A stretch of 42,563 nucleotides of DNA. Source: CAYGFH01 sp964356315 (GTDB taxonomy: Bacteria > Patescibacteriota > Microgenomatia > UBA10105 > UBA927). Location: NCBI GenBank assembly GCA_964356315.1, contig CAYHHA010000011.1:1-42563 (forward strand), in the 5' to 3' direction. The notes below the pieces were generated by a model. It saw only the letters and a program-made list of their open reading frames with translations, did not search any database and had not been told where the DNA came from. The position numbers were made by a program, and so were the translations under genes. Of the stretch, positions 30,925-39,180 are shown in pieces; positions within the stretch are counted from its first letter, which is position 1; each line of letters starts with the position of its first letter.

Positions 30925-31629
30925 CTATTTCTTTGTTAGATTTTTATAATCTTTCACAATCTCTCCATCTGCGATACGTACAATTCTTTTTGCATGCGTG
31001 GCCACGGCTTCGTCATGAGTGACTAAAATAATCGTTTTTCCTTTTTCGTGTAACGTGTCAAACAGCGCAAGCACCTCGCTCCCTGATTTACTATCGAGAT
31101 TTCCCGTCGGTTCGTCGGCCAAAAGAATAGCGGGGTTCGTGATAAGCGCGCGGGCGATGGCGACTCGTTGTTGCTGACCTCCGGAGAGTTGTGAAGGAGT
31201 ATTTTGAAGCTTTCCGGCAAGTCCCACTTCGGTAAGCATTTCCACAGCTCGAGCCCGTCTCTCGGCGACTTTTATCCCAGCGTACAAAAGAGGTAATTCA
31301 ACATTAGCAATTGCTGAAGTTTTTCGCAGGAGATTAAACTGTTGAAATACAAATCCAATTTTCATATTTCTGATTTTTGCCAGATCTTTTTCATGCATGG
31401 TTGAAATATCTATACCATCTATGGATATTGAACCTTCTGATGGATGGTCCAGACATCCAATGCTATGCATAAGTGTTGATTTACCACTACCTGAAGGTCC
31501 CATAATGGCCACATACTCTCCCTCGCGAATCTGTAGAGACACATCCTTGAGTGCCCAAAAGGATTCATCGCCCATGACATACGTTTTTGAGACATGAGAT
31601 ATAGAAAGAAGCTCTCGTGGTGTACTCAT
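30925..31629 (-). CDS. MacB/LolD-type ABC transporter ATPase
   Basis: A 234-residue ATPase with Walker A MGPSGSGKST (44-53), Q-loop FVFQQFNLL, signature QLSGGQQQRVAIARAL, Walker B AILLADEPTGNLDS and switch LVTHDEAVA. GNLDSKSG and the short length are typical of the LolD/MacB/FtsE subgroup. It lies between the adaptor (5 bp away) and the permease gene in one operon. Confidence 0.95.
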   Translation of the reverse strand: MSTPRELLSISHVSKTYVMGDESFWALKDVSLQIREGEYVAIMGPSGSGKSTLMHSIGCLDHPSEGSISIDGIDISTMHEKDLAKIRNMKIGFVFQQFNLLRKTSAIANVELPLLYAGIKVAERRARAVEMLTEVGLAGKLQNTPSQLSGGQQQRVAIARALITNPAILLADEPTGNLDSKSGSEVLALFDTLHEKGKTIILVTHDEAVATHAKRIVRIADGEIVKDYKNLTKK

Positions 31630-31634
31630 GAGAT

Positions 31635-32681
31635 TTAATTGGTGGTCACACTGCTAAAGCCCTTTATAACAATCTGATCACCTTCTGACAGACCTGAACT
31701 GATAACTGAGACATCTTCGTTGGAAATGGTAGTTTGAATGGTGGATTTCGTATAGGAATCTCCAACTTTTTTGAAGACATATTTTGTTTTCCCATCTTCC
31801 CGGATTGCTGAAAGTGGCACGACTAGTGAGTCTGGAAGCTCTTTTGTGCCGATGGTCACATCTCCGTTATACCCTACACGAAGCGCGGAATCTGCAGTAA
31901 TTTGAATTTTGACTGGAAATACCGTCGCACCTCCTGTTGAGGTTTCTGCAGAATAAGAGATCGATTTTATAATTCCTGTGAACGTTTTTCCGGAAAACGC
32001 ATCCAGAGCCACCTCGGCAGTTTGACCGATAGCGAGATCACCAACATCGGTCTCATCAATTTTGGCTTCAAACACAATACTGGATGGATCTATAACCTGA
32101 AAAACTGCTCCAGCTGGCGTAATGTTTACCCCAGCCACTGGCGTGTCGATCCGTGTCACAATACCAGCGATCGGAGAGACCAAGCGGGAATATTCTAATG
32201 AAATATTTTTGAGCTCGACGTCCAGTACTGATTTTTCCAGATTCCATTGGTTTTTCTGAAGTATCCGTTTGACCGTGTCAGTGAGTGCACCGTCGGGATT
32301 TTGAAGGCCTTTATACGTCACTCTCCACGTTTCTTCGAAGTCATTTCTTGTGTTTGAATAATCCCGAAGTGCTTTTTCTAGACCCTTTTGTACATCACGA
32401 CTGTCAATTTGTGCAATCACCTGTCCTTTGGCAATTGTATCGCCTTCTTTCACACCCACCCATGTTAACAATCCGGAAGTTTGAAATTTCAGATCGACTT
32501 GACGATCTGCTTTTGTTTTCCCCGATGAAGAAACCGATTTTATAAACTTGATTCTTGACGCGGTATGAAGCTCCACGGCGCTTGCCGTTTTTGACTGGAC
32601 CGTTTGTTTTCTCCAAAAAAATCCCGCCACAATAACCAGTACTATCGATACTACTATGCCAAGTTTTACTTTCGTACTCAT
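31635..32681 (-). CDS. MacA/HlyD-type membrane fusion (adaptor) protein
   Basis: A 348-residue protein with an N-terminal membrane anchor (about 7-23). The lipoyl/barrel-sandwich halves are FQTSGLLTWVGVKEGDTIAKGQVIAQID (about 68-94) and SRLVSPIAGIVTRIDTPVAGVNITPAG, separated by a short helical hairpin. A beta-barrel (VFEAKIDETDVGDLAIGQTAEVALDAFSGKTFTGII) and a membrane-proximal domain follow. It is the first gene of the efflux operon and connects to the MacB pair downstream. The coiled-coil hairpin is short, as in Gram-positive-type adaptors that need no TolC. Confidence 0.92.
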   Translation of the reverse strand: MSTKVKLGIVVSIVLVIVAGFFWRKQTVQSKTASAVELHTASRIKFIKSVSSSGKTKADRQVDLKFQTSGLLTWVGVKEGDTIAKGQVIAQIDSRDVQKGLEKALRDYSNTRNDFEETWRVTYKGLQNPDGALTDTVKRILQKNQWNLEKSVLDVELKNISLEYSRLVSPIAGIVTRIDTPVAGVNITPAGAVFQVIDPSSIVFEAKIDETDVGDLAIGQTAEVALDAFSGKTFTGIIKSISYSAETSTGGATVFPVKIQITADSALRVGYNGDVTIGTKELPDSLVVPLSAIREDGKTKYVFKKVGDSYTKSTIQTTISNEDVSVISSGLSEGDQIVIKGFSSVTTN

Positions 32682-32746
32682 ATCTGTATTTTTGGGAGCT
32701 TTAGATATTTAGTATACGCGAAGAATGAGCGAATGGGTAGAGGGAT

Positions 32747-34093
32747 TTAATGAATTCTCGATATAGAATACACGGTGGGATAGTATAAAAATATGACCGG
32801 TGTTTCTTCGACAATTCTTCGCTGGAAATCCGCGTATATTTTGATACGCGATTCTGCGTCAATAACCTGTCTGCCATCTTCAAGAAGTTTGTCTATTTTT
32901 ACATTTCCAAACCCTGTGATATTCGTTTGCTTTTGTGTGGAATGCCAAAATGGATATTGATCTGGATCCGGCGGAATATCTTGCCCACTCAGGAGCAATT
33001 CATAGTCAGAAGGAACAGTGTTTACTACCTTTACAACAGTAGCCACGCCAATACTGGTCCAGCTATCTGCTATTGCCTGGGCTGTATCTGCATACGAAGC
33101 GAAGGTCGTGAGAGTGAGGACGCCTGACTCCGTGGAACTTTTATTGGTTCCGAGCGTTTTTTTTGCCAGATCTAGGTTGGTATCGTACTTTTTGATTTTA
33201 TCGGTATAGGCCCAGGATTTTTTGGAGATCGGTGAAATTGCCCGCTCACCAGGAAGCTCTGGAATTGCCAGAGCGAGTGCATGGCGAAAGTTTTTGTCCT
33301 GAAATTGTGGATTATTCACATTTATATACACAGATACAATACGCTTGTAGTCCGTTGTTTTTATTGCTTTTGTTTTCCCCCATGCATTGAGATCATAGGA
33401 GGAAGACAAATCAAATAATTCATCTATATCGCCCATTTTATATGCGAGTACCGCGGCGGCTTCGGTGCCATAAAACCGGTATTCTTTATCGATAAGTGTC
33501 GACTTGGTATCAACGGGAGAAAGCTTCAAATACGTGATTTTGTCTCCATTGAGTTTTATACCAATAACACGAAACGCGCCCATCCCTTGAAGTCCACTTT
33601 CAAACAATGGCTTTGCCAGCAAAGACGGAAAAGGGCTATAGGCAGTGGGAAGCGTTATACGAACAGATTTCGGATCAAGAATATCTATCGAAACGTCTTT
33701 TATGCTGTAGTTTACATCACTTGCAGTAACAGGTTCTCCCGTATGCCACACTAATGTATCTTTCAAATAAAAGGTAAACACTTTACCGCTATCTGTTGCC
33801 ACCCAGGTTTCTGCGAGTCCTGGCAATACTGAACCATCGTCTGCAATAGTGGTAAGACCAGTGCTGATTTCTTTTTGGATGAATTGTGGCAAATTACTCG
33901 GAGAAAATTCCCCAACGACACCGATACGATCGACTCGGGCAAATAATGGCTTAATTGCAATCGGATATATCTTCCAAAATAGTAGGGAGAGCAAAAAACC
34001 TGCAATAAAGCCCCCAAACAGTGCCTTGGTGTATTTTTGTGCGAGTTCGATAATAACGAGATAGAAGATTCTCCACTTCTTGAATGTTGTCAT
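32747..34093 (-). CDS. Membrane-anchored family-5 extracellular solute-binding protein
   Basis: A 448-residue SBP_bac_5 protein: TIADDGSVLPGLAETWVATDSGKVFTFYLKDTLVWHTGEPVTASDVNYSIKD is the classic N-terminal signature, and VYINVNNPQFQDKNFRHALALAI the central one. Instead of a lipobox it has an uncleaved-looking membrane helix (about 27-46). No oligopeptide permease or ATPase genes adjoin it. It may scavenge peptides in concert with an unlinked transporter or act as a sensor or chaperone. AGGA lies before the start codon. Confidence 0.9.
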   Translation of the reverse strand: MTTFKKWRIFYLVIIELAQKYTKALFGGFIAGFLLSLLFWKIYPIAIKPLFARVDRIGVVGEFSPSNLPQFIQKEISTGLTTIADDGSVLPGLAETWVATDSGKVFTFYLKDTLVWHTGEPVTASDVNYSIKDVSIDILDPKSVRITLPTAYSPFPSLLAKPLFESGLQGMGAFRVIGIKLNGDKITYLKLSPVDTKSTLIDKEYRFYGTEAAAVLAYKMGDIDELFDLSSSYDLNAWGKTKAIKTTDYKRIVSVYINVNNPQFQDKNFRHALALAIPELPGERAISPISKKSWAYTDKIKKYDTNLDLAKKTLGTNKSSTESGVLTLTTFASYADTAQAIADSWTSIGVATVVKVVNTVPSDYELLLSGQDIPPDPDQYPFWHSTQKQTNITGFGNVKIDKLLEDGRQVIDAESRIKIYADFQRRIVEETPVIFLYYPTVYSISRIH

Positions 34094-34135
34094 AACGCAT
34101 CCTATTTACGTGTGTTGATTTCCTATAGCGCTCTA

Positions 34136-34351
34136 TCAATGGATAATCAGATTCAGAATTGATGTGATGAAAAATATCACACTAAACACAATGGTGGATA
34201 CAAATACCACCCGCTCCGCGCCTCTTTTGCTTCGGTAGTAATCCGCTCCCCCTATGCCACTTTGGAGTCCACCTTTGCTATTTTGAAGAAGTATAAGGCC
34301 GATAACTGCAACGGCAGCAATAATGTGAACGATCAATAACGCAAGCTTCAT
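34136..34351 (-). CDS. secG: SecG protein-export subunit
   Basis: A 71-residue protein with two membrane helices joined by the conserved QNSKGGLQSGIGGADYYRSKRGAERV loop, as in SecG of the SecYEG translocon. AAGGA precedes the start. It sits between yvcK-like and the solute-binding protein gene on the same strand. Confidence 0.93.
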   Translation of the reverse strand: MKLALLIVHIIAAVAVIGLILLQNSKGGLQSGIGGADYYRSKRGAERVVFVSTIVFSVIFFITSILNLIIH

Positions 34352-34377
34352 ACAAATATCCTTTCAAATTAAATATA

Positions 34378-35370
34378 TTATGAGAGACCCATGATAACCG
34401 ATGCTAATTTCATACTATCATGTCGTATGAGACTACGCACCAAGGTATCTGTTTTTGATTTTTGGGTAAATTGTCGACTCACCACGTCAGCTCGGACGAT
34501 TTCGCAATGTTTTACCTCATCCATATCATCGAAAACCTGCTGTTCATGGGATTGTTTATAAAAATCGACTGCCTTTTTTGGAATCTTTGAATTATTTATG
34601 ATCACCGCATCAGGATGAATTCCCACATACCGTTCTATCATTTGTACGTGGTCTTTCGCAGTGAAATTATACGTCTGCCCATACTTCGTCATAAGATTTG
34701 CCACATATACTTTTTTCGCTTTCGAGCGTCTGATTGCCTCAGCGATCCCGTCTACCAAAATATTTGGCAATACACTGGTAAACAGATCCCCTGGTCCCAG
34801 GATAATCATGTCAGCTTTCAATAGTGAGTCTATCGCTTCGGGATTTGCGATAGCTTTAGGCTTTAGGTACACGTCGGTGATTTTCATTTTCCCATCGTGC
34901 GGAGGTTCATCTATCAAATGTTCCTCTGCCAAAACATGACCATCTTCATATGTAGCAAATAAATTTGTATCCGTGAATGACACGGGGATAACCGTTCCCT
35001 GAATCCTCAGTACTTTACTGGTCTGACGTATAGCTTCTTCTTGCGATCCTAATATATCTGAAAGAGCGGCCATAAATAGATTTCCAAACGTCATGCCCGA
35101 GATACCGTTTCCTTTTTCAAAGCGGTACATGAATAGTTTTCGAAGCACGCCAATGCCTCCATTTTCATCTGAAAGAGCAACGAGACACTGTCGTAGATCA
35201 GATGTCGGAAGTAGGCCAAACTCATCGCGGAGGCGCTTATTGCTCCCACCCGAATCACTCATGGTGATAATTGCGCAGAGATGGTTATGAAAATGCTTCA
35301 GACCTTTAAGCACGACAAATGTCCCCGTCCCACCACCTATACATACTATTTTTGGAATTGGTTTTGTCAT
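34378..35370 (-). CDS. yvcK: YvcK/CofD-like protein (gluconeogenesis factor family)
   Basis: A 330-residue protein opening with VCIGGGTGTFVVLKGLK, followed by ITMSDSGGSNKRLRDEFGLLPTSDLRQCLVALSD, SGMTFGNLFMAALSDILGS and ILGPGDLFTSVLPNILVDGIAEAIRRS. This is the full YvcK signature. YvcK binds UDP-sugars and, in Bacillus and mycobacteria, controls carbon flux into peptidoglycan and cell shape. Its usual partners rapZ (yvcJ) and whiA are absent here. AGGA occurs upstream of the start. It lies 13 bp after the holin-like gene, so the two are probably co-transcribed. Confidence 0.93.
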   Translation of the reverse strand: MTKPIPKIVCIGGGTGTFVVLKGLKHFHNHLCAIITMSDSGGSNKRLRDEFGLLPTSDLRQCLVALSDENGGIGVLRKLFMYRFEKGNGISGMTFGNLFMAALSDILGSQEEAIRQTSKVLRIQGTVIPVSFTDTNLFATYEDGHVLAEEHLIDEPPHDGKMKITDVYLKPKAIANPEAIDSLLKADMIILGPGDLFTSVLPNILVDGIAEAIRRSKAKKVYVANLMTKYGQTYNFTAKDHVQMIERYVGIHPDAVIINNSKIPKKAVDFYKQSHEQQVFDDMDEVKHCEIVRADVVSRQFTQKSKTDTLVRSLIRHDSMKLASVIMGLS

Positions 35371-35383
35371 AGTAGCTATCCTA

Positions 35384-35788
35384 TCAATCTTCTGTAACGT
35401 AATGCAAAATATCTGTCATCGTTGAGATACTAAACGAGGTAAGAATAAGTGCCCAAAAATACGAAATATCCATCCTCGGTATCACAAATCCTGACCACGT
35501 GCTTCCTTCGAACACAAATGCGCGCACTTGAATCTCGGGAACAAAGACAGTAAGTAAATATATCACAATCACATTGATACACCAAGACAAAAGTCCGAAC
35601 GTAATAATATTGATTGGAATAAATAATATTTTCAGAAGTGGCACAACGATAAGCATAAGGATACTAAGCGTGAATCCTGCAAATAAAATTGTCTGCCACC
35701 CGCCTGGGGCGACAAGCGCAGGAATCCATTCACTGGTAAGCCAGAGAGCAAACACGTTAAATAGAAATACCCGAATCATGTGCTTCAT
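35384..35788 (-). CDS. Phage_holin_4_2-family (YvlD-like) small membrane protein
   Basis: A 134-residue protein with four membrane helices (MIRVFLFNVFALWLTSEWIPAL; TILFAGFTLSILMLIVVPLLKILFIPINIITFGLLSWCINVIVIYLLTVFVP; then a C-terminal helix). The motif PLLKILFIPINIITFGL is characteristic of the membrane family labelled phage holin 4 / YvlD. Despite the name it is usually a chromosomal gene without phage neighbours, as here. Confidence 0.88.
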   Translation of the reverse strand: MKHMIRVFLFNVFALWLTSEWIPALVAPGGWQTILFAGFTLSILMLIVVPLLKILFIPINIITFGLLSWCINVIVIYLLTVFVPEIQVRAFVFEGSTWSGFVIPRMDISYFWALILTSFSISTMTDILHYVTED

Positions 35789-35846
35789 CGCACCCGTATC
35801 GTATCAAATACCGAGTCGATCGGTCAAACTTAGGGAGAACCGTATA

Positions 35847-37172
35847 TCATGAAGCAAGGAATGCTTTTTTTCGAAGTGCACGGTGATAGGTAAGCGCAAA
35901 CCGATGAGATTCATCCCGTAGTCGCTCGAGCATATGGAGCGCTTTGCTTGAGACCGCAAGTCGCAACACCTCGAATTGATCGCCTTTTGGGATAATAATT
36001 TCTTCAAAACGCTTTGCCAAACCGACAATGGGAATGGAAACGCGAGACGCATGCATAACCGTCACTGCAGATCTGACCTGGCCCTTTCCGCCATCTATCA
36101 CGATCAAATCTGGAAATTGCCATTCGTCATGCTTCAGACGTCTTGTCAGGACTTCCGCAATCATAGCAAAATCGTTTGGCGCGTCACGGGTCTGAATTTT
36201 AAACCGACGATACCCAGACGTGTCTGGTTTTCCGTCAACAAGCAGGACCAGAGACCCTGTGGCATACGTACCCTGGGTATTTGAAATATCTATACATTCT
36301 ATGCGTGAGATAGTGGAAAGTGTCGGGTAAAAGGGAGAAAGACGAGCAACCAATTCGGCCATCTCTTCTTCGTAGACGGATTCGACGAACGAGTCTGATT
36401 GTACGTATAACGCAGGGTCATAATGCGCCCGAAGCATTGATTGCATGAACAATACTGCTTTTTTGGTTCCTTGTGCTAATTCAAATTGCTCCGACTGGGC
36501 ATAGGATTTCATTTCATTTTCAAGGTCGTGCAGAACATCGAGAGACTTTCCACTAAAAATCGAAGAAATCCGTCTAATATTTGCCCGATACTTGGCAACG
36601 AGTCGCGACCGCTCTTGTCCCCTCTCCATCTTGGAAAGAACCGATGCACATGGAGTACAAAGCCCTAGATGTGTATAAAAGCATGGTCGTCCCGTGCGTT
36701 GTTTTTGCGTACAAAAAGGGATAATCACACGCAGTTGACGGATGAGTTTTCGAAGCGTCCCTGCGGACTGAAATGGACCATAATAGATACGCTTCGGAAT
36801 ATCTACAACAGACGTTTTTCGCACACACGCTACCCGAGGCAATTCTTCATCAAACGAAAGAGAGAGATAAATGGGGCTTTTATCATCTTTGGCGATAACA
36901 TTATATTTTGGATTATATGATCTGATAAGCTGAGCTTCCAAGACTAATGCATCGAATTCACTATGCGTATTTATGGTGTCTATGGAAATGATCTGAGAAA
37001 CAAGTTGGAGAGTTTTCGCTCCAACAGCATCGTCTCGGGAGAAGTATTGAGTGACTCGTCTCTTGAGATCCTTTGCTTTTCCTACGTAAATAACGTTTCC
37101 CTCAAGATCTTTATATATATACACACCAGGACTATGAGGAAGACTCAACGCTTGTTTTTTTAGTGTTTCCAT
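35847..37172 (-). CDS. uvrC: UvrC excinuclease subunit, short form
   Basis: A 441-residue protein from ATG 37172. Domains: GIY-YIG nuclease (SPGVYIYKDLEGNVIYVGKAKDLKRRV, residues about 14-41), a Cys cluster (FCTQKQRTGRPCFYTHLGLCTPC), the UvrB-binding UVR helix pair (about 205-240) and the RNase H-like 5' nuclease (IECIDISNTQGTYATGSLVLLVDG; DLIVIDGGKGQVRSA). It stops at SHRFALTYHRALR, without the C-terminal helix-hairpin-helix of the ~600-residue form. UvrC incises both sides of a lesion with UvrA and UvrB; uvrA lies 2 kb away on the same strand. Its start overlaps the preceding gene by 13 bp. Confidence 0.95.
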   Translation of the reverse strand: METLKKQALSLPHSPGVYIYKDLEGNVIYVGKAKDLKRRVTQYFSRDDAVGAKTLQLVSQIISIDTINTHSEFDALVLEAQLIRSYNPKYNVIAKDDKSPIYLSLSFDEELPRVACVRKTSVVDIPKRIYYGPFQSAGTLRKLIRQLRVIIPFCTQKQRTGRPCFYTHLGLCTPCASVLSKMERGQERSRLVAKYRANIRRISSIFSGKSLDVLHDLENEMKSYAQSEQFELAQGTKKAVLFMQSMLRAHYDPALYVQSDSFVESVYEEEMAELVARLSPFYPTLSTISRIECIDISNTQGTYATGSLVLLVDGKPDTSGYRRFKIQTRDAPNDFAMIAEVLTRRLKHDEWQFPDLIVIDGGKGQVRSAVTVMHASRVSIPIVGLAKRFEEIIIPKGDQFEVLRLAVSSKALHMLERLRDESHRFALTYHRALRKKAFLAS

Positions 37173-39112
37173 ACCCTCTCCCACACCATCAAACCCACGA
37201 GTAGTACTACTACGATGGTAATGGCAATAATAGGAACGCTAAATGTATAAATAAATGGCACGATGATAAAATCAAATCGCATCGATTCGTCTCCAGCCGT
37301 AGTAACAATCATCCCAAAGTTTTTGGTAAAAGAATTTGGAATGTGCATACTAATGGGAATAGTATAGTTTGCGTACGGTGGCAGATCTGGAATTAGCTTC
37401 GTGATAAACACATCAACCGGAGCTGATTGGATAGTCGCTGTGACGCCACTGATGGCTACTTCCGATATATTTTCTATGGTCACAGATCCCGAGCCAGTGA
37501 TACCAGAGGTGATGGTCTTTGGAAACAGATATGATATGGCGAGTTTTCCAGTTTTTTCTGCCTGCTTTCCTTGAGTAAACTGAACAAAAACATCTTTTGT
37601 AGTACTTCCTGCTTTTTTATAAAAACCTGCAGGATAGGGATAATCACTTGATTTTCCATAATACGAGAACACTATATGATTGAAATCCAATTTATCAAAA
37701 TAGTTTACCCCACCTGTTGTGTCTGCCCACGTTGGATCGACGGGAATCCATATTTTCGATTCTGTATCATAATACTCTGGCCAGGCATGGAGCACATCGG
37801 TAGAGAGAGAAAGCGGACGAAGTTTTGCATTTGTGGTGTAGGCATACCCAACTGCCTCGCGAGCGGGAATTCCTGCGGCACGTGCGAGAGCGATAAATAC
37901 ATCAGTAAACTCCATGCAGATAGCAGATTCTGGTGTCGACAACGCCTGGACCGCCCCCTTTCGAATCGGAGATTTGTTCACTCTGCCATAGTCATAGGAC
38001 AACGTTCGCACTACATACTCATATATCTCTCTGGGTGTTTTATATTGAGAGGCTAATTCCATGATTTTCGGGTCCTGGGTTTCCCAATATTTCGCAGGCG
38101 CAGTATAGAGAGAACTATCCACAGGTTGTGTGACAAAAGAATCATTTGGATGCAAAAAAACTTTAATGTTGACCTTCGCCGAAATGCTAGTATTGGATTG
38201 AGCAGAAACATCGTACTGCGCAAGCCAATTTCCGTCTATATCCTTCACGACTGTTTTCGGTTTTGGATCAAGGGATTGAATTGATATCTGTTGATAGGCG
38301 GTGTCTGGTGGAAGTGCAATTTCCATTGTTTTGGTCGTCACGGTAGGATTGTCCAAATAGTAGGAAAGCGTGGATTCGAATTGTTGTACATTGCCGTAGG
38401 CAGCGCTTACACCACCTCTAATCATTTGATCTTTTGTCCATTTGTTTCCACCAGCAGGGGGTGGAGACATGTATGCGTTTGCTCCGAAGGTGGGAGGCAC
38501 TGAGATGCTTACGAAGTAGTTTTCAAGATCAGGTCCATCGGCGACTCCTGGGATATTTATCTCCCAGATTTCTCCATTTTTCTGTGCGATATCCGTATTT
38601 TCATATCGAAGGGAAAATTTTAGAGATTTGCCCATACCGACAATCTTTTCATTAAATTGCAACACAATCTCTGTACGGTTATCTTTTTGTGTTATTTGAG
38701 GTTTTATAATGCCACCATTGTCGTAGGCAATGACATTTTTTATATGGACTGAATCGATGAGAATCGAATACTTTTGAGGATATAAATTTGTTTTTTTATT
38801 CGTAAGGGAGACATTTTGCGTCACAATCGTGACTCCGCTGGGAGCAACTGCGTATTGTACGTCGTAATTTTCAGTAAATTCGCCAACGGCGAGAACATGA
38901 GATGGTGAGATAAGACAGTAAACAATAAACAGTAAGCAATAAGAAACAAAGAACAAGCGACGGAGCACAGGAGACTGGCGACTAGAGACTGGAGACAAGA
39001 AACAGGAGACAAGGGATACGCAATAATTAATACACAATACACAATAAACAATAAACGATAAAAAATAAGCAGTAAGCGTAGAGTGTGCAGAGAAAGATCT
39101 TTTCGTGATCAT
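37160..39112 (-). CDS. Transglutaminase-like membrane protein with repeat-encoded N-terminus
   Basis: A 650-residue frame. The first 75 residues are encoded by low-complexity repeats and read as hydrophobic Leu/Phe/Val/Tyr/Cys-rich sequence; a GTG at 38968 would start a more normal signal peptide (LRRLFFVSYCLLFIVYCLI). The mature part has a DUF2207/BatD-like beta region, then a transglutaminase-like core: AICMEFTDVFIALARAAGIPAREAVGYAY (Cys in ICMEF), LHAWPEYYD (His) and WIPVDPTWAD (Asp). A C-terminal membrane helix (about 625-645) anchors it with the enzyme outside. Such proteins may act as peptidases or cross-linkers. Its end overlaps uvrC. The true start is uncertain. Confidence 0.82.
   Translation of the reverse strand: MITKRSFSAHSTLTAYFLSFIVYCVLCINYCVSLVSCFLSPVSSRQSPVLRRLFFVSYCLLFIVYCLISPSHVLAVGEFTENYDVQYAVAPSGVTIVTQNVSLTNKKTNLYPQKYSILIDSVHIKNVIAYDNGGIIKPQITQKDNRTEIVLQFNEKIVGMGKSLKFSLRYENTDIAQKNGEIWEINIPGVADGPDLENYFVSISVPPTFGANAYMSPPPAGGNKWTKDQMIRGGVSAAYGNVQQFESTLSYYLDNPTVTTKTMEIALPPDTAYQQISIQSLDPKPKTVVKDIDGNWLAQYDVSAQSNTSISAKVNIKVFLHPNDSFVTQPVDSSLYTAPAKYWETQDPKIMELASQYKTPREIYEYVVRTLSYDYGRVNKSPIRKGAVQALSTPESAICMEFTDVFIALARAAGIPAREAVGYAYTTNAKLRPLSLSTDVLHAWPEYYDTESKIWIPVDPTWADTTGGVNYFDKLDFNHIVFSYYGKSSDYPYPAGFYKKAGSTTKDVFVQFTQGKQAEKTGKLAISYLFPKTITSGITGSGSVTIENISEVAISGVTATIQSAPVDVFITKLIPDLPPYANYTIPISMHIPNSFTKNFGMIVTTAGDESMRFDFIIVPFIYTFSVPIIAITIVVVLLVGLMVWERVWKH
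38885..39080. repeat. Word repeats under the transglutaminase-like signal region
   Basis: On the plus strand: ACAGTAAACAATAAACAGTA and relatives (38915-38945), GAGACTGGAGACAAGAAACA (38983-39003), AGGAGACAAGGG, and a second run of ACAATAAACAATAAACGATA (39040-39060) with AATAAGCAGTAAGCG. These are the same words as at 2870-3090, 28110-28200 and 42440-42490. Read antisense they give the N-terminus of the transglutaminase-like frame. Confidence 0.85.
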
Positions 39113-39119
39113 GTTTCAA

Positions 39120-39180
39120 TTATTAGTCCTTATTCCTCATTCGTTATTCCTTATTCCTTATTCCTTATTCCTTATTCTAT
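39120..39180. repeat. TTATTCC tandem tract between uvrA and the next gene
   Basis: Seven or more units of TTATTCC with minor variation (TCATTCG, TTATTCT). On the minus strand this is AATAAGG repeated. It contains the uvrA stop codon and supplies several AAGGA strings upstream of the transglutaminase-like frame start at 39112. Confidence 0.8.

Noticed and set aside
35384..35788. Prophage because of a holin-family gene
   Set aside because: The family is a chromosomal membrane protein group, and the neighbours are secG, yvcK and uvrC with no phage genes.
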